Source of the DNA: Hippophae tibetana
Lineage: Eukaryota; Streptophyta; Magnoliopsida; Rosales; Elaeagnaceae
Direction of reading: 5' to 3'
DNA: 64,000 nucleotides
Assembly: GCA_037013495.1 (NCBI GenBank)
Contig: CM072803.1
Coordinates: 53,147,627-53,211,626, forward strand
In this document: positions 51,600-64,000 of the stretch, piece by piece
How the letters are laid out: each line of letters starts with the position of its first letter
Numbering within the stretch: the stretch's first letter is position 1
Made by a program: the position numbers and the translations under genes
The notes under the pieces: generated by a model
Databases searched by the model: none
The model's input: only the letters and a program-made list of their open reading frames with translations
What the model was told of the DNA's origin: nothing

Positions 51600-54500
51600 T
51601 AAGTCTTAATTCCCACCAGAATCAAATTCATTCAAATTTTATTACCTCTTCATCCAAGGGAAAAAGGTGATGGCTAATGGTGGTTTTAGACATTATTTGG
51701 TAACTTCTTGGTACGTAGCATTAACCATATCCATAGGAGATAAGCATAATATTTCCAATCTTATCTATTTGCTTCTTACTCATAAAATGGGTTTTCTAAT
51801 CTAGATTCTTAGGAGGAAAGAGATAAGCAAATTTAATTTCAATACAGTGCATTCCAACACAACGAAAGTAACTTATAAACTAATTGAGAATATTGATGTC
51901 ATGAAAGAGTTAAAAATGAGAAATATTGTTCTCTTATGCGGAATAATGAACAAAATTTCAAACGTTTCAAAGTTTTGAATTTCAAGTCGTAATAAATTCC
52001 ATTTAAATATATCATAATTATACTGATAAAATATTTGGAGTATTTATTCACCCACAAATTATTTGTAAAATAGAAATGAAAAAATGTTTAAGTTTTCTTT
52101 TCCACTTATTTATTTTTCCCAATATTCTATCATTATTTTGTTTCATTTGTAAGTCTTAATTCCTACCAAAATCAAATTAATTCAAATATTTCTCCCTCTT
52201 CCCCAAGGGAAAAACGTGACTGCTAGAGGTGGTTTTAGACCTTATTTGGTAACTTCTTGGTACGTAGCATGAACCATATCCATAGGGGATAAAACATAAT
52301 ATTTCCAATCTTATTTATTTGCTTCTTACTCATAAAATGGGTTTTGTAAACTAGATTCTTAGGAGGAACGACACAACCAAATTTAATTTCAATACGGTAC
52401 AATCTAACACAACCAGAATAACTTTTAAATAAATTGAGAATATTGATGTCATAAATGAGTTAAAAATGAGAAATATTGATCTCTTATATGACATAATGAT
52501 CAAAATTTCAAACGTTTCATAGATTTATATTTCAAGTCGTAATAAATTCCATGTAAATATATCATAATTATAGTGATAAAAAATTTGGAGTATTTCTTAA
52601 CCCACAAATTATTTGTAAAATAGAAATGAGAAAATGTTTAAGTTTTCTTTTCCACTTATTTAATTTTCCCAATATTCTATAATTATTTTGTTTCATTTGT
52701 AAGTCTTAATTCCCACCAAAATCAAATTAATTCAAATATTTCTCCCTCTTCCCCAAGGAAAAACGTGATAGCTAGAGGTGGTTTTAGACATTATTTGGTA
52801 ACTTCTTGGTACGTAGCATGAACCATATCCATAGGAGATAAGCATAATATTTCCAATCTTATCTATTTGCTTCTTACTCATAAAATGGGTTTTGTAAACT
52901 AGATTCTTAGGAGGAAAGACACAACCAAATTTAATTTCAATATGGTGCAATCTAACACAACCAGAATAACTTTTAAATAAATTGAGAATATTGATGTCAT
53001 AAATGAGTTAAAAATGAGAAATATTAATCTCTTATATGAAATAATGATCAAAATTTCAAACGTTTCATAGATTTATATTTCATGTCGTAATAAATTCCAT
53101 GTAAATATATCATAATTATAATGATAAATTTTTTGAGTATTTATTCACCCACAAATTATTTGTAAAATAGAAATGAGAAAATGTTTAAGTTTTCTTTTCC
53201 ACTTATTTATTTTTCCCAATATTCTATCATTATTTTGTTTCATTTGTAAGTCTTAATTCCCACCAAAATCAAATTAATTCAAATATTTCTCCCTCTTCCC
53301 CAAGGAAAAACGGGATAGCTAGTGGTGGTTTTAGACATTATTTGGTAACTTCTTGGTACGTAGCATTAACCATATCCATAGGAGAGAAGCATAATATTTC
53401 CAATCTTATCTATTTGCTTCTTACTCATAAAATGGGTTTTCTAAACTAGATTCTTAGGAGGAAAGAGATAACCAAATTTAATTTCAATACAGTGCATTCC
53501 AACACAACGAAAGTAACTTATAAACTAATTGAGAATATTGATGTCATGAAAGAGTTAAAAATGAGAAATATTGTTCTCTTATGCGAAATAATGAACAAAA
53601 TTTCAAACGTTTCAAAGTTTTGAATTTCAAGTCGTAATAAATTCCATTTAAATATATCCTAATTATAATGTTAAAAAATTTGGAGTATTTATTCACCCAC
53701 AAATTATTTGTAAAATAGAAATGAAAAAATGTTTAAGTTTTCTTTTCCACTTATTTATTTTTCCCAATATTCTATCATTATTTTGTTTCATTTGTAAGTC
53801 TTAATTCCTACCAAAATCAAATTAATTCAAATATTTCTCCCTCTTCCCCAAGGGAAAAACGTGACTGCTAGAGGTGGTTTTAGACCTTATTTGGTAACTT
53901 CTTGGTACGTAGCATGAACCATATCCATAGGGGATAAAACACAATATTTCCAATCTTATTTATTTGCTTCTTACTCATAAAATGGGTTTTGTAAACTAGA
54001 TTCTTAGGAGGAACGACACAACCAAATTTAATTTCAATACGGTACAATCTAACACAACTAGAATAACTTTTAAATAAATTGAGAATATTGATGTCATAAA
54101 TGAGTTAAAAATGAGAAATATTGATATCTTATATGAAATAATGATCAAAATTTCAAACATTTCATAGATTTATATTTCAAGTCGTAATAAATTCCATGTA
54201 AATATATCATAATTATAATGATAAAAAATTTGGAGTATTTCTTAACCCACAAATTATTTGTAAAATACAAATGAGAAAATGTTTAAGTTTTCTTTTCCAC
54301 TTATTTAATTTTCCCAATATTCTATAATTATTTTGTTTCATTTGTAAGTCTTAATTCCCACCAAAATCAAATTAATTCAAATATTTCTCCCTCTTCCCCA
54401 AGGAAAAACGTGATAGCTAGAGGTGGTTTTAGACATTATTTGGTAACTTCTTGGTTCGTAGCATGAACCATATCCATAGGGGATAAGCATAATATTTCCA

Positions 54501-54893
54501 ATCTTATCTATTTTGCTTCTTACTCATAAAATGGGTTTTGTAAACTAGATTCTTAGGAGGAAAGACACAACCAAATTTAATTTCAATACGGTGCATTTTA
54601 ACACAACGAGAATAACTTTTAAATAAATTGAGAATATTGATTTCATAAATCATTTAAAAATAAGAAATATTGATCTCTTATACGAAATAATGATCAAAAT
54701 TTCAAAACTTTCATAGTTTTATATTTCAAGTCGTAATAAATTCCATGTAAATATATCATAATTATAATGATAAAAAATTTGGAGTATTTATTCAACCACA
54801 AATTATTTGTAAAATAGAAATGAGAAAATGTTTAAGTTTTCTTTTCCACTTATTTATTTTTCCCAATAATATATCATTATTTTGTTTCATTCG
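51600..54893. repeat. 3-monomer duplication (about 1645 bp), two diverged units
   Basis: Starts: 51600, 52150, 52700; then 53247, 53795, 54345. Shared markers are TTCAAAGTTTTGAATTTC (51967 and 53611), TTAGACCTTATTTGG with GATAAAACA and GAGGAACGACACAACC (near 52236-52376 and 53881-54020), and TATTTCTTAACCC with TTATTTAATTTTCCC at the ends of the second monomers. The first monomers have different heads: L type at 51600, but a type-1 head with GGCTAGTGGTGG-like change at 53247. The units differ at several sites, so this is older than the A-E amplification. Confidence 0.82.
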
Positions 54894-57800
54894 TAAGTTT
54901 TATTTCCCACCAAAATCAAATTAATTCAAATATTTCTCCCTCTTCCCCAAGGGAAAAAGGTGATGGTTAGAGGTGGTTTTAGACATTATTTGGTAACTTT
55001 TTGGTACGTAGCATGAACCATATCCATAGGGGATAAGCATAATATTTCCAATCTTATTTATTTGCTTCTTACTCATAAAATGGGTTTTTTAAACTAGATT
55101 CTTAGGAGGAAAGACAAAACCAAATTTAATTTCAATATGGTGCAATCTAACACAACCAGAATAACTTTTAAATAAATTGAGAATATTGATGTCATAAATG
55201 AGTTAAAAATGAGAAATATTGATCTCTTATATGAAATAATGATCAAAATTTCAAACGTTTCATAGATTTATATTTCAAGTCGTAATAAATTCCATGTAAA
55301 TATATCATAATTATAATGATAAAATTTTTGAGTATTTATTCACCCACAAATTATTTGTAAAATAGAAATGAGAAAATGTTTAAGTTTTCTTTTCCACTTA
55401 TTTATGTTTCCCAATATTCTATCATTATTTTGTTTCATTTGTAAGTCTTAATTCCCACCAAAATCAAATTAATTCAAATATTTCTCCCTCTTCCCCAAGG
55501 AAAAACGGGATAGCTAGAGGTGGTTTTAGACATTATTTGGTAACTTCTTGGTACGTAGCATGAACCATATCCATAGGAGATAAGCATAATATTTCCAATC
55601 TTCTTTATTTGCTTCTTACTCATAAAATGGGTTTTGTAAACTAGATTCTTTGGATAAAAGACACAACCAAATTTAATTTCAATACGATGCATTTTAACAC
55701 AACGAGAATAACTTTTAAATAAATTGAGAATATTGATTTCATAAATCAGTTAAAAATGATAAATATTGATCTCTTATACGAAATAATGATCAAAATTTCA
55801 AACGTTTCATAGTTTTATATTTCAAGTCGTAATAAATTCCATGTAAATATATAATAATTATAATGATAAAAAATTTGGAGTATTTATTCACCCACTAATT
55901 ATTTGTAAAATAGAAATGAGAAAATGTTTAAGTTTTCTTTTCCACTTATTTATTTTTCCCAATATTCTATCATTATTTTGTTTCATTCGTAAGTCTTAAT
56001 TCCCACCAAAATCAAATTAATTCAAATATTTCTCCCTATTCTCCATGGGAAAAAGGTGATTTTTAGAGGTGGTTTTAGACATTATTTGGTAACTTTTTGG
56101 TACGTAGCATGAACCATATCCATAGGGGATAAGCATAATATTTCCAATCTTATTTATTTGCTTCTTACTCATAAAATGGGTTTTGTAAACTACATTCGTA
56201 GGAGGAAAGAGATAACCAAATTTAATTTCAATACAATGCATTCCAACACTACAAAAATAACTTATAAACTAAATGAGAATATTGATGTCATGAAAGAGTT
56301 AAAAATGAGAAATATTGTTCTCTAATGCGAAATAATGAACAAAATTTCAAACGTTTCATAGTTTTGAATTTCAAGTCTTAATAAATTCCATTTAAATATA
56401 TCATAATTATAATGGTAAAAAATTTGCAGTATTTATTCAGCAACAAATTATTTGTAAAATAGAAATGAGAAAATGTGTAAGTTTTCTTTTTCACTTAATT
56501 ATTTTTCCCAATATTCTATCATTATTTTGTTTCATTTGTAAGTCTTAATTCCTACCAAAATCAAATTAATTCAAATATTTCTCCCTCTTCCCCAAGGGAA
56601 AAACGTGATGGTTAAAGGTGGTTTTAGACATTATTTGCTAACTTCTTGGTACGTAGCATGAACCCTATCCATTGGAGATAAGCATAATATTTCCAATCTT
56701 ATTTATTTGCTTCTTACTCATAAAATGGGTTTTGTAAACTAGATTCTTAGGAGGAAAGACACAACCAAATTTAATTTCAATACTGTGCATTTTAACACAA
56801 CGAGAATAACTTTTAAATAAATTGAGAATATTGATTTCATAAATCAGTTAAAAATGAGAAATATTGATCTCTTATACGAAATAATGATCAAAATTTCAAA
56901 AGTTTCATAGTTTTATATTTCAAGTCGTAATAAATTGCATGTAAATATATCATAATTATAATGATAAACAATTTGGAGTATTTATCCACCCATAAATTAT
57001 TTGTAAAATAGAAATGAGAAAATGTGTAAGTTTTCTTTTCCACTTATTTATTTTTCCCAATTTTCTATCATTATTTTGTTTCATTTGTAAGTCTTAATTC
57101 CCACCAAAATCAAATTAATTCAAATATTTCTCCCTCTACCCCAAGGAAAAACGTGATATCTAGAGGTGGTTTTAGACATTATTTGGTAACTTCTTGGTAC
57201 GTAGCATGAACCATATCCATAGGGGATAAGCATAATATTTCCAATCTTCTTCATTTGCTTCTTACTCATAAAATGGGTTTTGTAAACTAGATTCGTAGGA
57301 GGAAAGAGATAACCAAATTTAATTTCAATAAAGTGCATTCCAACACAACGAAAATAACTTATAAACTAATTGAGAATATTGATGTCATGAAAGAGTTAAA
57401 AATGAGAAATATTGTTCTCTAATGCGAAATAATGAACAAAATTTCAAACGTTTCATAGTTTTGAATTTCAAGTCTTAATAAATTCCATTTAAATATATCA
57501 TAATTATAATGGTAAAAAATTTGCAGTATTTATTCAGCAACAAATTATTTGTAAAATAGAAATGAGAAAATGTGTAAGTTTTCTTTACCACTTATTTATT
57601 TTTCCCAATATTCTATCATTATTTTGTTTCCTTCTTAAGTCTTAATTCCCACCAGAATCAAATTCATTCAAATTTTATTATCTCTTCTCCCAAGGAAAAA
57701 AGGTGATGGCTAGTGGTGGTTTTAGACATTATTTGGTAACTTCTTGGTACGTAGCATGAACCATATCCATAGGTGATAAGCATAATATTTCCAATCTTAT

Positions 57801-58733
57801 TTATTTGCTTCTTACTCATAAAATGGGTTTTGTAAACTAGATTCTTAGGAAGAAAGAGACAACCAAATTTAATTTCAATACGGTGCAATCTAACACAACC
57901 AGAATAACTTTTAAATAAATTGAGAATATTGATGTCAAAAATGAGTTATTAATGAGAAATATTGATCTCTTATACGAAATAATGATCAAAATTTCAAACG
58001 TTTCATAGATTTATATTTCAAGTCGTAATAAATTCCATGTATATATATCATAATTATAATGATAAAAAATTTGGAGTATTTATCCACCCACAAATTATTT
58101 GTAAAATAGAAATGAGAAAATGTGTAAGTTTTCTTTTCCACTTATTTATTTTTCCCAATTTTCTATCATTATTTTGTTTCATTTGTAAGTCTTAATTCCC
58201 ACCAAAATCAAATTAATTCAAATATTTCTCCCTCTTCCCCAAGGAAAAACGTGATAGCTAGAGGTGGTTTTACACATTATTTGGTAACTTCTTGGTACGT
58301 AGCATGAACCATATCCATAGGGGATAAGCATAATATTTCCAATCTTCTTCATTTGCTTTTTACTCATAAAATGGGTTTTGTAAACTAGATTCTTAGGAGG
58401 AAAGACACAACCAAATTTAATTTCAATACGGTGCATTTTAACACAACGAGAATAACTTTTAAATAAATTGAGAATATTGATTTCATAAATCAATTAAAAA
58501 TGAGAAATATTGATCTCTTATACGAAATAATGATCAAAATTTCAAAAGTTTCATAGTTTTATATTTCAAGTCGTAATAAATTCCATGTAAATATATCATA
58601 ATTATAATGATAAAAAATTTGGAGTATTTATTCACCCACAAATTATTTGTAAAATAGAAATGAGAAAATGTTTAAGTTTTCTTTTCCACTTATTTATTTT
58701 TCCCAATAATATATCATTATTTTGTTTCATTTG
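54894..58733. repeat. Diverged monomers, mixed type-1 and type-2 tails
   Basis: Starts: 54894, 55442, 55990, 56539, 57088, 57636, 58186. Markers include TAAGTTTTATTTCCC (54894), GGATAAAAGACAC (55442), CTATTCTCCATGGG (55990), CCCTATCCATTGGAG (56539) and GAAGAAAGAGACAACC (57636). AATGTGTAAGTTTTC recurs at the ends of 55990, 56539, 57088 and 57636, and AATCTTCTTCATTTGC at 57088 and 58186, so types are being shared locally without a clean higher-order period. The heads at 57636 are L type. Confidence 0.8.
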
Positions 58734-61700
58734 TAAGTCATAATTCCCACCAAAATCAAATTAATTCAAATATTTCTCCCTCTTCTCCATGGGAAAAAGG
58801 TGATGGTTAGAGGTGGTTTTAGACATTATTTGGTTACTTTTTGGTACGTAAATGAACCATATCCATAGGGGATAAGCATAATATTTCCAATCTTATTTAT
58901 TTGCTTTTTACTTATAAAATGGGTTTTGTAAACTAGATTCTTAGGAGGAAAGACACAACCAAATTTAATTTCAATACGGTGCAATCTAACACAACCAGAA
59001 TAACTTTTAAATAAAATGAGAATATTGATGTAATAAATGAGTTAAAAATGAGAAATATTGATCTCTTATATGAAATAATGATCAAAATTTCAAACGTTTC
59101 ATAGATTTATATTTCAAGTCGTAATAAATTCCATGTAATTATATCATAATTATAATGATAAAAAATTTGGAGTACTTATTCACCCACAAATTATTTGTAA
59201 AATAGAAATGAGAAAATATTTAAGTTTTCTTTTCCACTTATTTATTTTTCCCAATATTCTATCATTATTTTGTTTCATTTGTAAGTCTTAATTCCCACCA
59301 AAATCAAATTAATTCAAATATTTCTCCCTCTTCCCCAAGGGAAAAACGTGACGGCTATAGGTGGTTTTAGACATTATTTGGAAAATTCGTGTTTCGTAGC
59401 ATGAACCATATCCATAGGGGATAAGCATAATATTTCCAATCTTATTTATTTGCTTCTTACTCAAAAAATGGGTTTTGTAAACTACATTCTTAGGAGGAAA
59501 GACTCAACCAAATTTAATTTCAATAGAGTGCAATCTAACACAACCAGAATAACTTTTAAATAAATTGAGAATATTGATTTCATATATCAGTTAAAAAGGA
59601 GAAATATTGATCTCTTATACGAAATAATGATCAAAATTTCAAACGTTTCATAGTTTTGAATTTCAAGTCGTAATAAATTCCATTTAAATATATCATAATT
59701 ATAATGATAAAAAATTTGGAGTATTTATTCACCCACAAATTATTTGTAAAATAGAAATGAGAAAATGTTTAAGTTTTCTTTTCCACTTATTTATTTTTCC
59801 CAATATTCTATCATTATTTTGTTTCATTCGTAAGTCTTAATTCCCACCAAAATCAAATTAATTCAAATATTTCTCCCTCTTCCCCAAGGAAAAACGTGAT
59901 AGCTAGAGGTGGTTTTAGACATTATTTGGTAACTTCTTGGTACCTAGCATGAACCATATCCATAGGGGATAAGCATAATATTTCCAATCTTATTTATTTG
60001 CTTCTTTCTCATAAAATGGGTTTTGTAAACTACATTCTTAGGAGGAAAGACACAACCAAATTTAATTTCAATACGGTGCATTCTAACACAACCAGAATAA
60101 CTTTTAAATAAATTGAGAATATTGATTTCATAAATCAGTTAAAAATGAGAAATGTTGATCTCTTATACGAAATAATGATCAAAATTTCAAACGTTTCATA
60201 GTTTTATATTTCAAGTCGTAATAAATTCCATGTAAATATATCATAATTATAATGATAAAAAATTTGGAGTATTTATTCACCCACAAATTATTTGTAAAAT
60301 AGAAATGAGAAAATGTTTAAGTTTTCTTTTCCACTTAATTATTTTTCCCAATAATATATCATTATTTTGTTTCATTTGTAAGTCATAATTCCCACCAAAA
60401 TCAAATTAATTCAAATATTTCTCCCTCTTCTCCATGGGAAAAAGGTGATGGTTAGAGGTGGTTTTAGACATTATTTGGTTACTTTTTGGTACGTAAATGA
60501 ACCATATCCATAGGGGATAAGCATAATATTTCCAATCTTATTTATTTGCTTTTTACTTATAAAATGGGTTTTGTAAACTAGATTCTTAGGAGGAAAGACA
60601 CAACCAAATTTAATTTCAATACGGTGCAATCTAACACAACCAGAATAACTTTTAAATAAAATGAGAATATTGATGTAATAAATGAGTTAAAAATGAGAAA
60701 TATTGATCTCTTATATGAAATAATGATCAAAATTTCAAACGTTTCATAGATTTATATTTCAAGTCGTAATAAATTCCATGTAATTATATCATAATTATAA
60801 TGATAAAAAATTTGGAGTATTTATTCACCCACAAATTATTTGTAAAATAGAAATGAGAAAATATTTAAGTTTTCTTTTCCACTTATTTATTTTTCCCAAT
60901 ATTCTATCATTATTTTGTTTCATTTGTAAGTCTTAATTCCCACCAAAATCAAATTAATTCAAATATTTCTCCCTATTCCCCAAGGGAAAAACGTGACGGC
61001 TATAGGTGGTTTTAGACATTATTTGGAAAATTCGTGTTTCGTAGCATGAACCATATCCATAGGGGATAAGCATAATATTTCCAATCTTATTTATTTGCTT
61101 CTTACTCAAAAAATGGGTTTTGTAAACTACATTCTTAGGAGGAAAGACTCAACCAAATTTAATTTCAATAGAGTGCAATCTAACACAACCAGAATAACTT
61201 TTAAATAAATTGAGAATATTGATTTCATATATCAGTTAAAAATGAGAAATATTGATCTCTTATACGAAATAATGATCAAAATTTCAAACGTTTCATAGTT
61301 TTGAATTTCAAGTCGTAATAAATTCCATTTAAATATATCATAATTATAATGATAAAAAATTTGGAGTATTTATTCACCCACAAATTATTTGTAAAATAGA
61401 AATGAGAAAATGTTTAAGTTTTCTTTTCCACTTATTTATTTTTCCCAATATTCTATCATTATTTTGTTTCATTCGTAAGTCTTAATTCCCACCAAAATCA
61501 AATTAATTCAAATATTTCTCCCTCTTCCCCAAGGGAAAAACGTGACGGCTATAGGTGGTTTTAGACATTATTTGGAAAATTCGTGTTTCGTAGCATGAAC
61601 CATATCCATAGGGGATAAGCATAATATTTCCAATCTTATTTATTTGCTTCTTACTCAAAAAATGGGTTTTGTAAACTACATTCTTAGGAGGAAAGACTCA

Positions 61701-62024
61701 ACCAAATTTAATTTCAATAGAGTGCAATCTAACACAACCAGAATAACTTTTAAATAAATTGAGCATATTGATTTCATAAATCAGTTAAAAATGAGAAATA
61801 TTGATCTCTTATACGAAATAATGATCAAAATTTCAAACGTTTAATAGTTTTATATTTCAAGTCGTAATAAATTCCATGTAAATATATCATAATTGCAATA
61901 ATAAAAAATTCGGAGTATTTATTCACCCACAACTTATTTGTAAAATAGAAATGAGAAAATGTTTAAGTTTTCTTTTCCAGTTATTTATTTTTCCCAATAT
62001 TCTATCATTATTTTGTTTCATTCG
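58734..62024. repeat. 3-monomer duplication (1645 bp), two units
   Basis: Starts: 58734, 59282, 59831; then 60379, 60927, 61476. The first monomers share TAAGTCATAATTCCC, CTCCATGGG and the unusual GTACGTAAATGAACC (58847 and 60491). The second monomers share TTTGGAAAATTCGTG, ACTCAAAAAATGGG and GAAAGACTCAACC. The third differs: 59831 is an ordinary type-1 monomer with TACCTAGC, whereas 61476 is another copy of the second-monomer type. The pair 60927/61476 is thus also a local 549-bp duplication. Confidence 0.85.
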
Positions 62025-64000
62025 TAAGTCTTAATTTCCCCCAAAATCAAATTAATTCAATTATTTCTCCCTCTTCCCCAAGGGAAAAACGTGATAGCTA
62101 GAGGTGGTTTTAGACATTATTTGGTAACTTCTTAGTACATAGCATGAACCATATCCATAGGGGATAAGCATAATATTTCCAATCTTATTTATTTGCTTCT
62201 TACTCATAAAATGGGTTTTGTAAACTAGATTCGTAGGAGGAAAGAGATAAACAAATTTAATTTCAATAAAGTGCATTCCAACACAACGAAAATAACTTAT
62301 AAACTAATTGAGAATATTGATGTCATGAAAGAGTTGAAAATGAGAAATATTGTTCTCTTATGCGAAATAATGAACAAAATTTCAAACGTTTCATAGTTTT
62401 GAATTTCAAGTCTTAATAAATTCCATTTAAATATGTCATAATTATAATGGTAAACAATTTGCAGTATTTATTCAGCAACAAATTATTTGTAAAATAGAAA
62501 TGAGAAAATGTGTAAGTTTTCTTTACCACTTATTTATTTTTCCCAATATTCTATCATTATTTTGTTTCCTTCTTAAGTCTTAATTCCCACCAGAATCAAA
62601 TTCATTCAAATTTTATTACCTCTTGGTACGTAGCATTAACCATATCCATAGGAGATAAGCATAATATTTCCAATCTTATCTATTTGCTTCTTACTCATAA
62701 AATGGGTTTTCTAAACTAGATTCTTAGGACGAAAGAGATAACCAAATTTAATGTCAATACAGTGCATTCCAACACAACGAAAATAACTTATAAATTAATT
62801 GAGAATATTGATGTCATGAAAGAGTTAAAAATGAGAAATATTGTTCTCTAATGCGAAATAATGAACAAAATTTCAAACGTTTCATAGTTTTGAATTTCAA
62901 GTCTTAATAAATTCCATTTAAATATATCATAATTATAATGGTAAAAAATTTGCAGTATTTATTCAGCAACAAATTATTTGTAAAATTGAAATGAGAAAAT
63001 GTGTAAGTTTTCTTTACCACTTATTTATTTTTCCCAATATTCTATCATTATTTTGTTTCCTTCTTAAGTCTTAATTCCCACCAGAATCAAATTCATTCAA
63101 ATTTTATTACCTCTTCTCCCAAGGGAAAAAGGTGATGGCCAGTGGTGGTTTTAGACATTATTTGGTAACTTCTTGGTACGTAGCATGAACCATATCCATA
63201 GGGGATAAGCATAATATTTCCAATCTTATTTATTTGCTTCTTACTCATAAAATGGGTTTTGTAAACTACATTCTTAGGAGGAAAGACACAACCAAATTTA
63301 ATTTCAATACGGTGCATTCTAACACAACCAGAATAACTTTTAAATAAATTGAGAATATTAATTTCATAAATCAGTTAAAAATGAGAAATATTGATCTCTT
63401 ATACGAAATAATTATCAAAATTTCAAACGTTTCATAGATTTATATTTCAAGTCGTAATAAATTCCATGTAAATATATCATAATTATAATGATAAAACATT
63501 TGGAGTATTTATTCACCCACAAATTATTTGTAAAATAGAAATGTGAAAATGTTTAAGTTTTATTTTCCACTTATTTATTTTTCCCAATATTCTATAATTA
63601 TTTTGTTTCATTCGTAAGTCTTAATTCCCCCGAAAATCAAATTAATTCAAATATTTCTCCCTCTTCTCCTAGGGAAAAAGGTGATAGCTAGAGGTGGTTT
63701 TAGACATTATTTGGTAACTTCTTGGTACGTAGCATGAACCATATCCATAGGGGATAAGCATAATATTTCCAATCTTATTTATTTGCTTCTTACTCATAAA
63801 ATAGGTTTTGTAAACTAGATTCGTAGGAGGAAAGAGATAACCAAATTTAATTTCAATAAAGTTCATTCCAACACAATGAAAATAACTTATAAACTAATTG
63901 AGAATATTGAGGTCATGAAAGAGTTAAAAATGAGAAATATTGTTCTCTAATGCGAAATAATGAACAAAATATCAAACGTTTCATAGTTTTGAATTTCAAG
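62025..64000. repeat. Final monomers, including a 491-bp shortened one and the partial last
   Basis: Starts: 62025, 62574, 63065, 63615 (386 bp to the window end). The first, second and fourth have type-2 tails (CATTCCAACAC, GCGAAATAATGAACAAAAT); the third has an L head with a type-1 tail. The monomer at 62574 is shortened. The array runs past the window end in the same phase. Confidence 0.88.
62617..62626. other. About 59-bp deletion with TCTT microhomology in monomer 62574
   Basis: Other L heads read ATTACCTCTT, then about 59 bp containing CCCAAGGG, GGTGATGG, GGTGGTTTTAGAC and TTTGGTAACTTCTT, then GGTACGTAGC. Here ATTACCTCTT is joined directly to GGTACGTAGC. TCTT occurs at both deletion edges, which suggests slippage or microhomology-mediated loss within the monomer rather than exchange between monomers. 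It is the largest departure from the 548-bp period in the window. Confidence 0.88.

Larger units (their letters stand above)
1..64000. repeat. ~548-bp satellite DNA tandem array, 117 monomers, fills the window
   Basis: Every stretch read belongs to the same repeat. Phase mark: the T of TAAGTCTTAATTCCCACC. Starts recur at 4, 554, 1103, 1656, 2204, 2753 and so on to 63615, with spacings of 547-553 bp except two shortened monomers (48872 and 62574). Order within a monomer: the phase mark; an AATTAATTCAAAT segment; a pyrimidine-rich CTCCCTCTTCCCC box; a purine-rich AAGGGAAAAA box; a GGTGGTTTTAGACATTATTTGG segment; GATAAGCATAATATTTCC; AAAATGGGTTTTGTAA; then a very AT-rich second half ending in TTTCCCAATATTCTATCATT. 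Composition of the first monomer is about 26 % G+C by hand count. All copies are in one orientation. No mobile element, gene or unique spacer interrupts the array. Eukaryotic heterochromatic satellite is the only call that fits; host and chromosome position are unknown. Confidence 0.98.

Noticed and set aside
31..63866. The series of 65-91-codon minus-strand open frames as a tandem gene family
   Set aside because: The frame is closed in 45 of 117 monomers, its end switches frame by a one-base indel, no domain is recognisable, and the repeat also varies freely outside it. Kept only as a non-coding open frame.
1..64000. CRISPR array
   Set aside because: The repeats are about 548 bp and directly adjacent, with no short repeats separated by unique spacers, and no cas genes.
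1..64000. Retrotransposon or long terminal repeats arranged in tandem
   Set aside because: No gag-pol-like reading frame, primer-binding site, polypurine tract next to a terminal repeat, or target-site duplication was seen; only the monomer repeats.
1..64000. CENP-B box (TTCG....A..CGGG) as a centromere mark
   Set aside because: No match on either strand in the monomer types inspected; the nearest, TTCGTGTTTCGTAGC, lacks the CGGG part.
1..64000. Telomeric repeat block
   Set aside because: Isolated CTTAGGG-like strings occur (for example near 2963), but never in tandem.
1..64000. Ribosomal DNA spacer repeats
   Set aside because: No rRNA gene sequence is present in 64 kb, and a spacer repeat would be expected to be interrupted by the rRNA genes well within this length.
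1..64000. AATAAA polyadenylation signals and TATA-like strings
   Set aside because: They occur in every monomer (for example TAATAAATTCC), as expected from the base composition, with no transcript context.

Overview
The whole 64-kb window is one uninterrupted head-to-tail array of a single AT-rich satellite DNA family. No protein-coding gene, RNA gene, transposon or unique spacer was recognised. Using the conserved TAAGTCTTAATT segment as phase mark, I placed 117 monomer starts: 116 complete monomers from base 4 to 63614 and a partial one from 63615 to the window end. The mean period is about 548 bp. Nearly all monomers are 547-553 bp, and the two exceptions (533 and 491 bp) carry private deletions. 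A hand count of the first monomer gives about 26 % G+C, unevenly spread: about 32 % in the first 300 bp and about 20 % in the rest. All monomers lie in the same orientation.

Host: a long, locally homogenised satellite with higher-order repeats is typical of eukaryotic heterochromatin (centromeric, pericentromeric or subtelomeric). The monomer length and composition would fit a plant, but an animal cannot be excluded, and nothing in the window names a species or a chromosome position.

Layout: 1-5690 holds monomer types P, P', Q, R, S, T, U and local re-amplifications of them. 5691-15376 holds a 5-monomer higher-order repeat (A-B-C-D-E, 2743 bp) in three full copies and one contracted copy. 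15377-19775 holds types F-J with a tandem 3-monomer duplication. 19776-25809 is a more mixed stretch. 25810-38131 is a second copy of the P-to-J segment, very close in sequence but with different internal unit numbers. 38132-49404 holds several young 2-, 3- and 4-monomer amplifications. 49405-64000 is more diverged, with smaller 3-monomer duplications and more private indels.

The value of the window lies in its recombination record. Many breakpoints can be bracketed to a few tens of bases by diagnostic variants, and they lie at homologous positions in the monomer, so unequal exchange or gene conversion has kept the 548-bp phase. Two monomer haplotypes (type 1 and type 2) recur as mosaics. A minus-strand reading frame of 65-91 codons is open in 72 of the 117 monomers; its behaviour argues that it is a by-product of the repeat rather than a gene family. 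No convincing new biochemical system was found.
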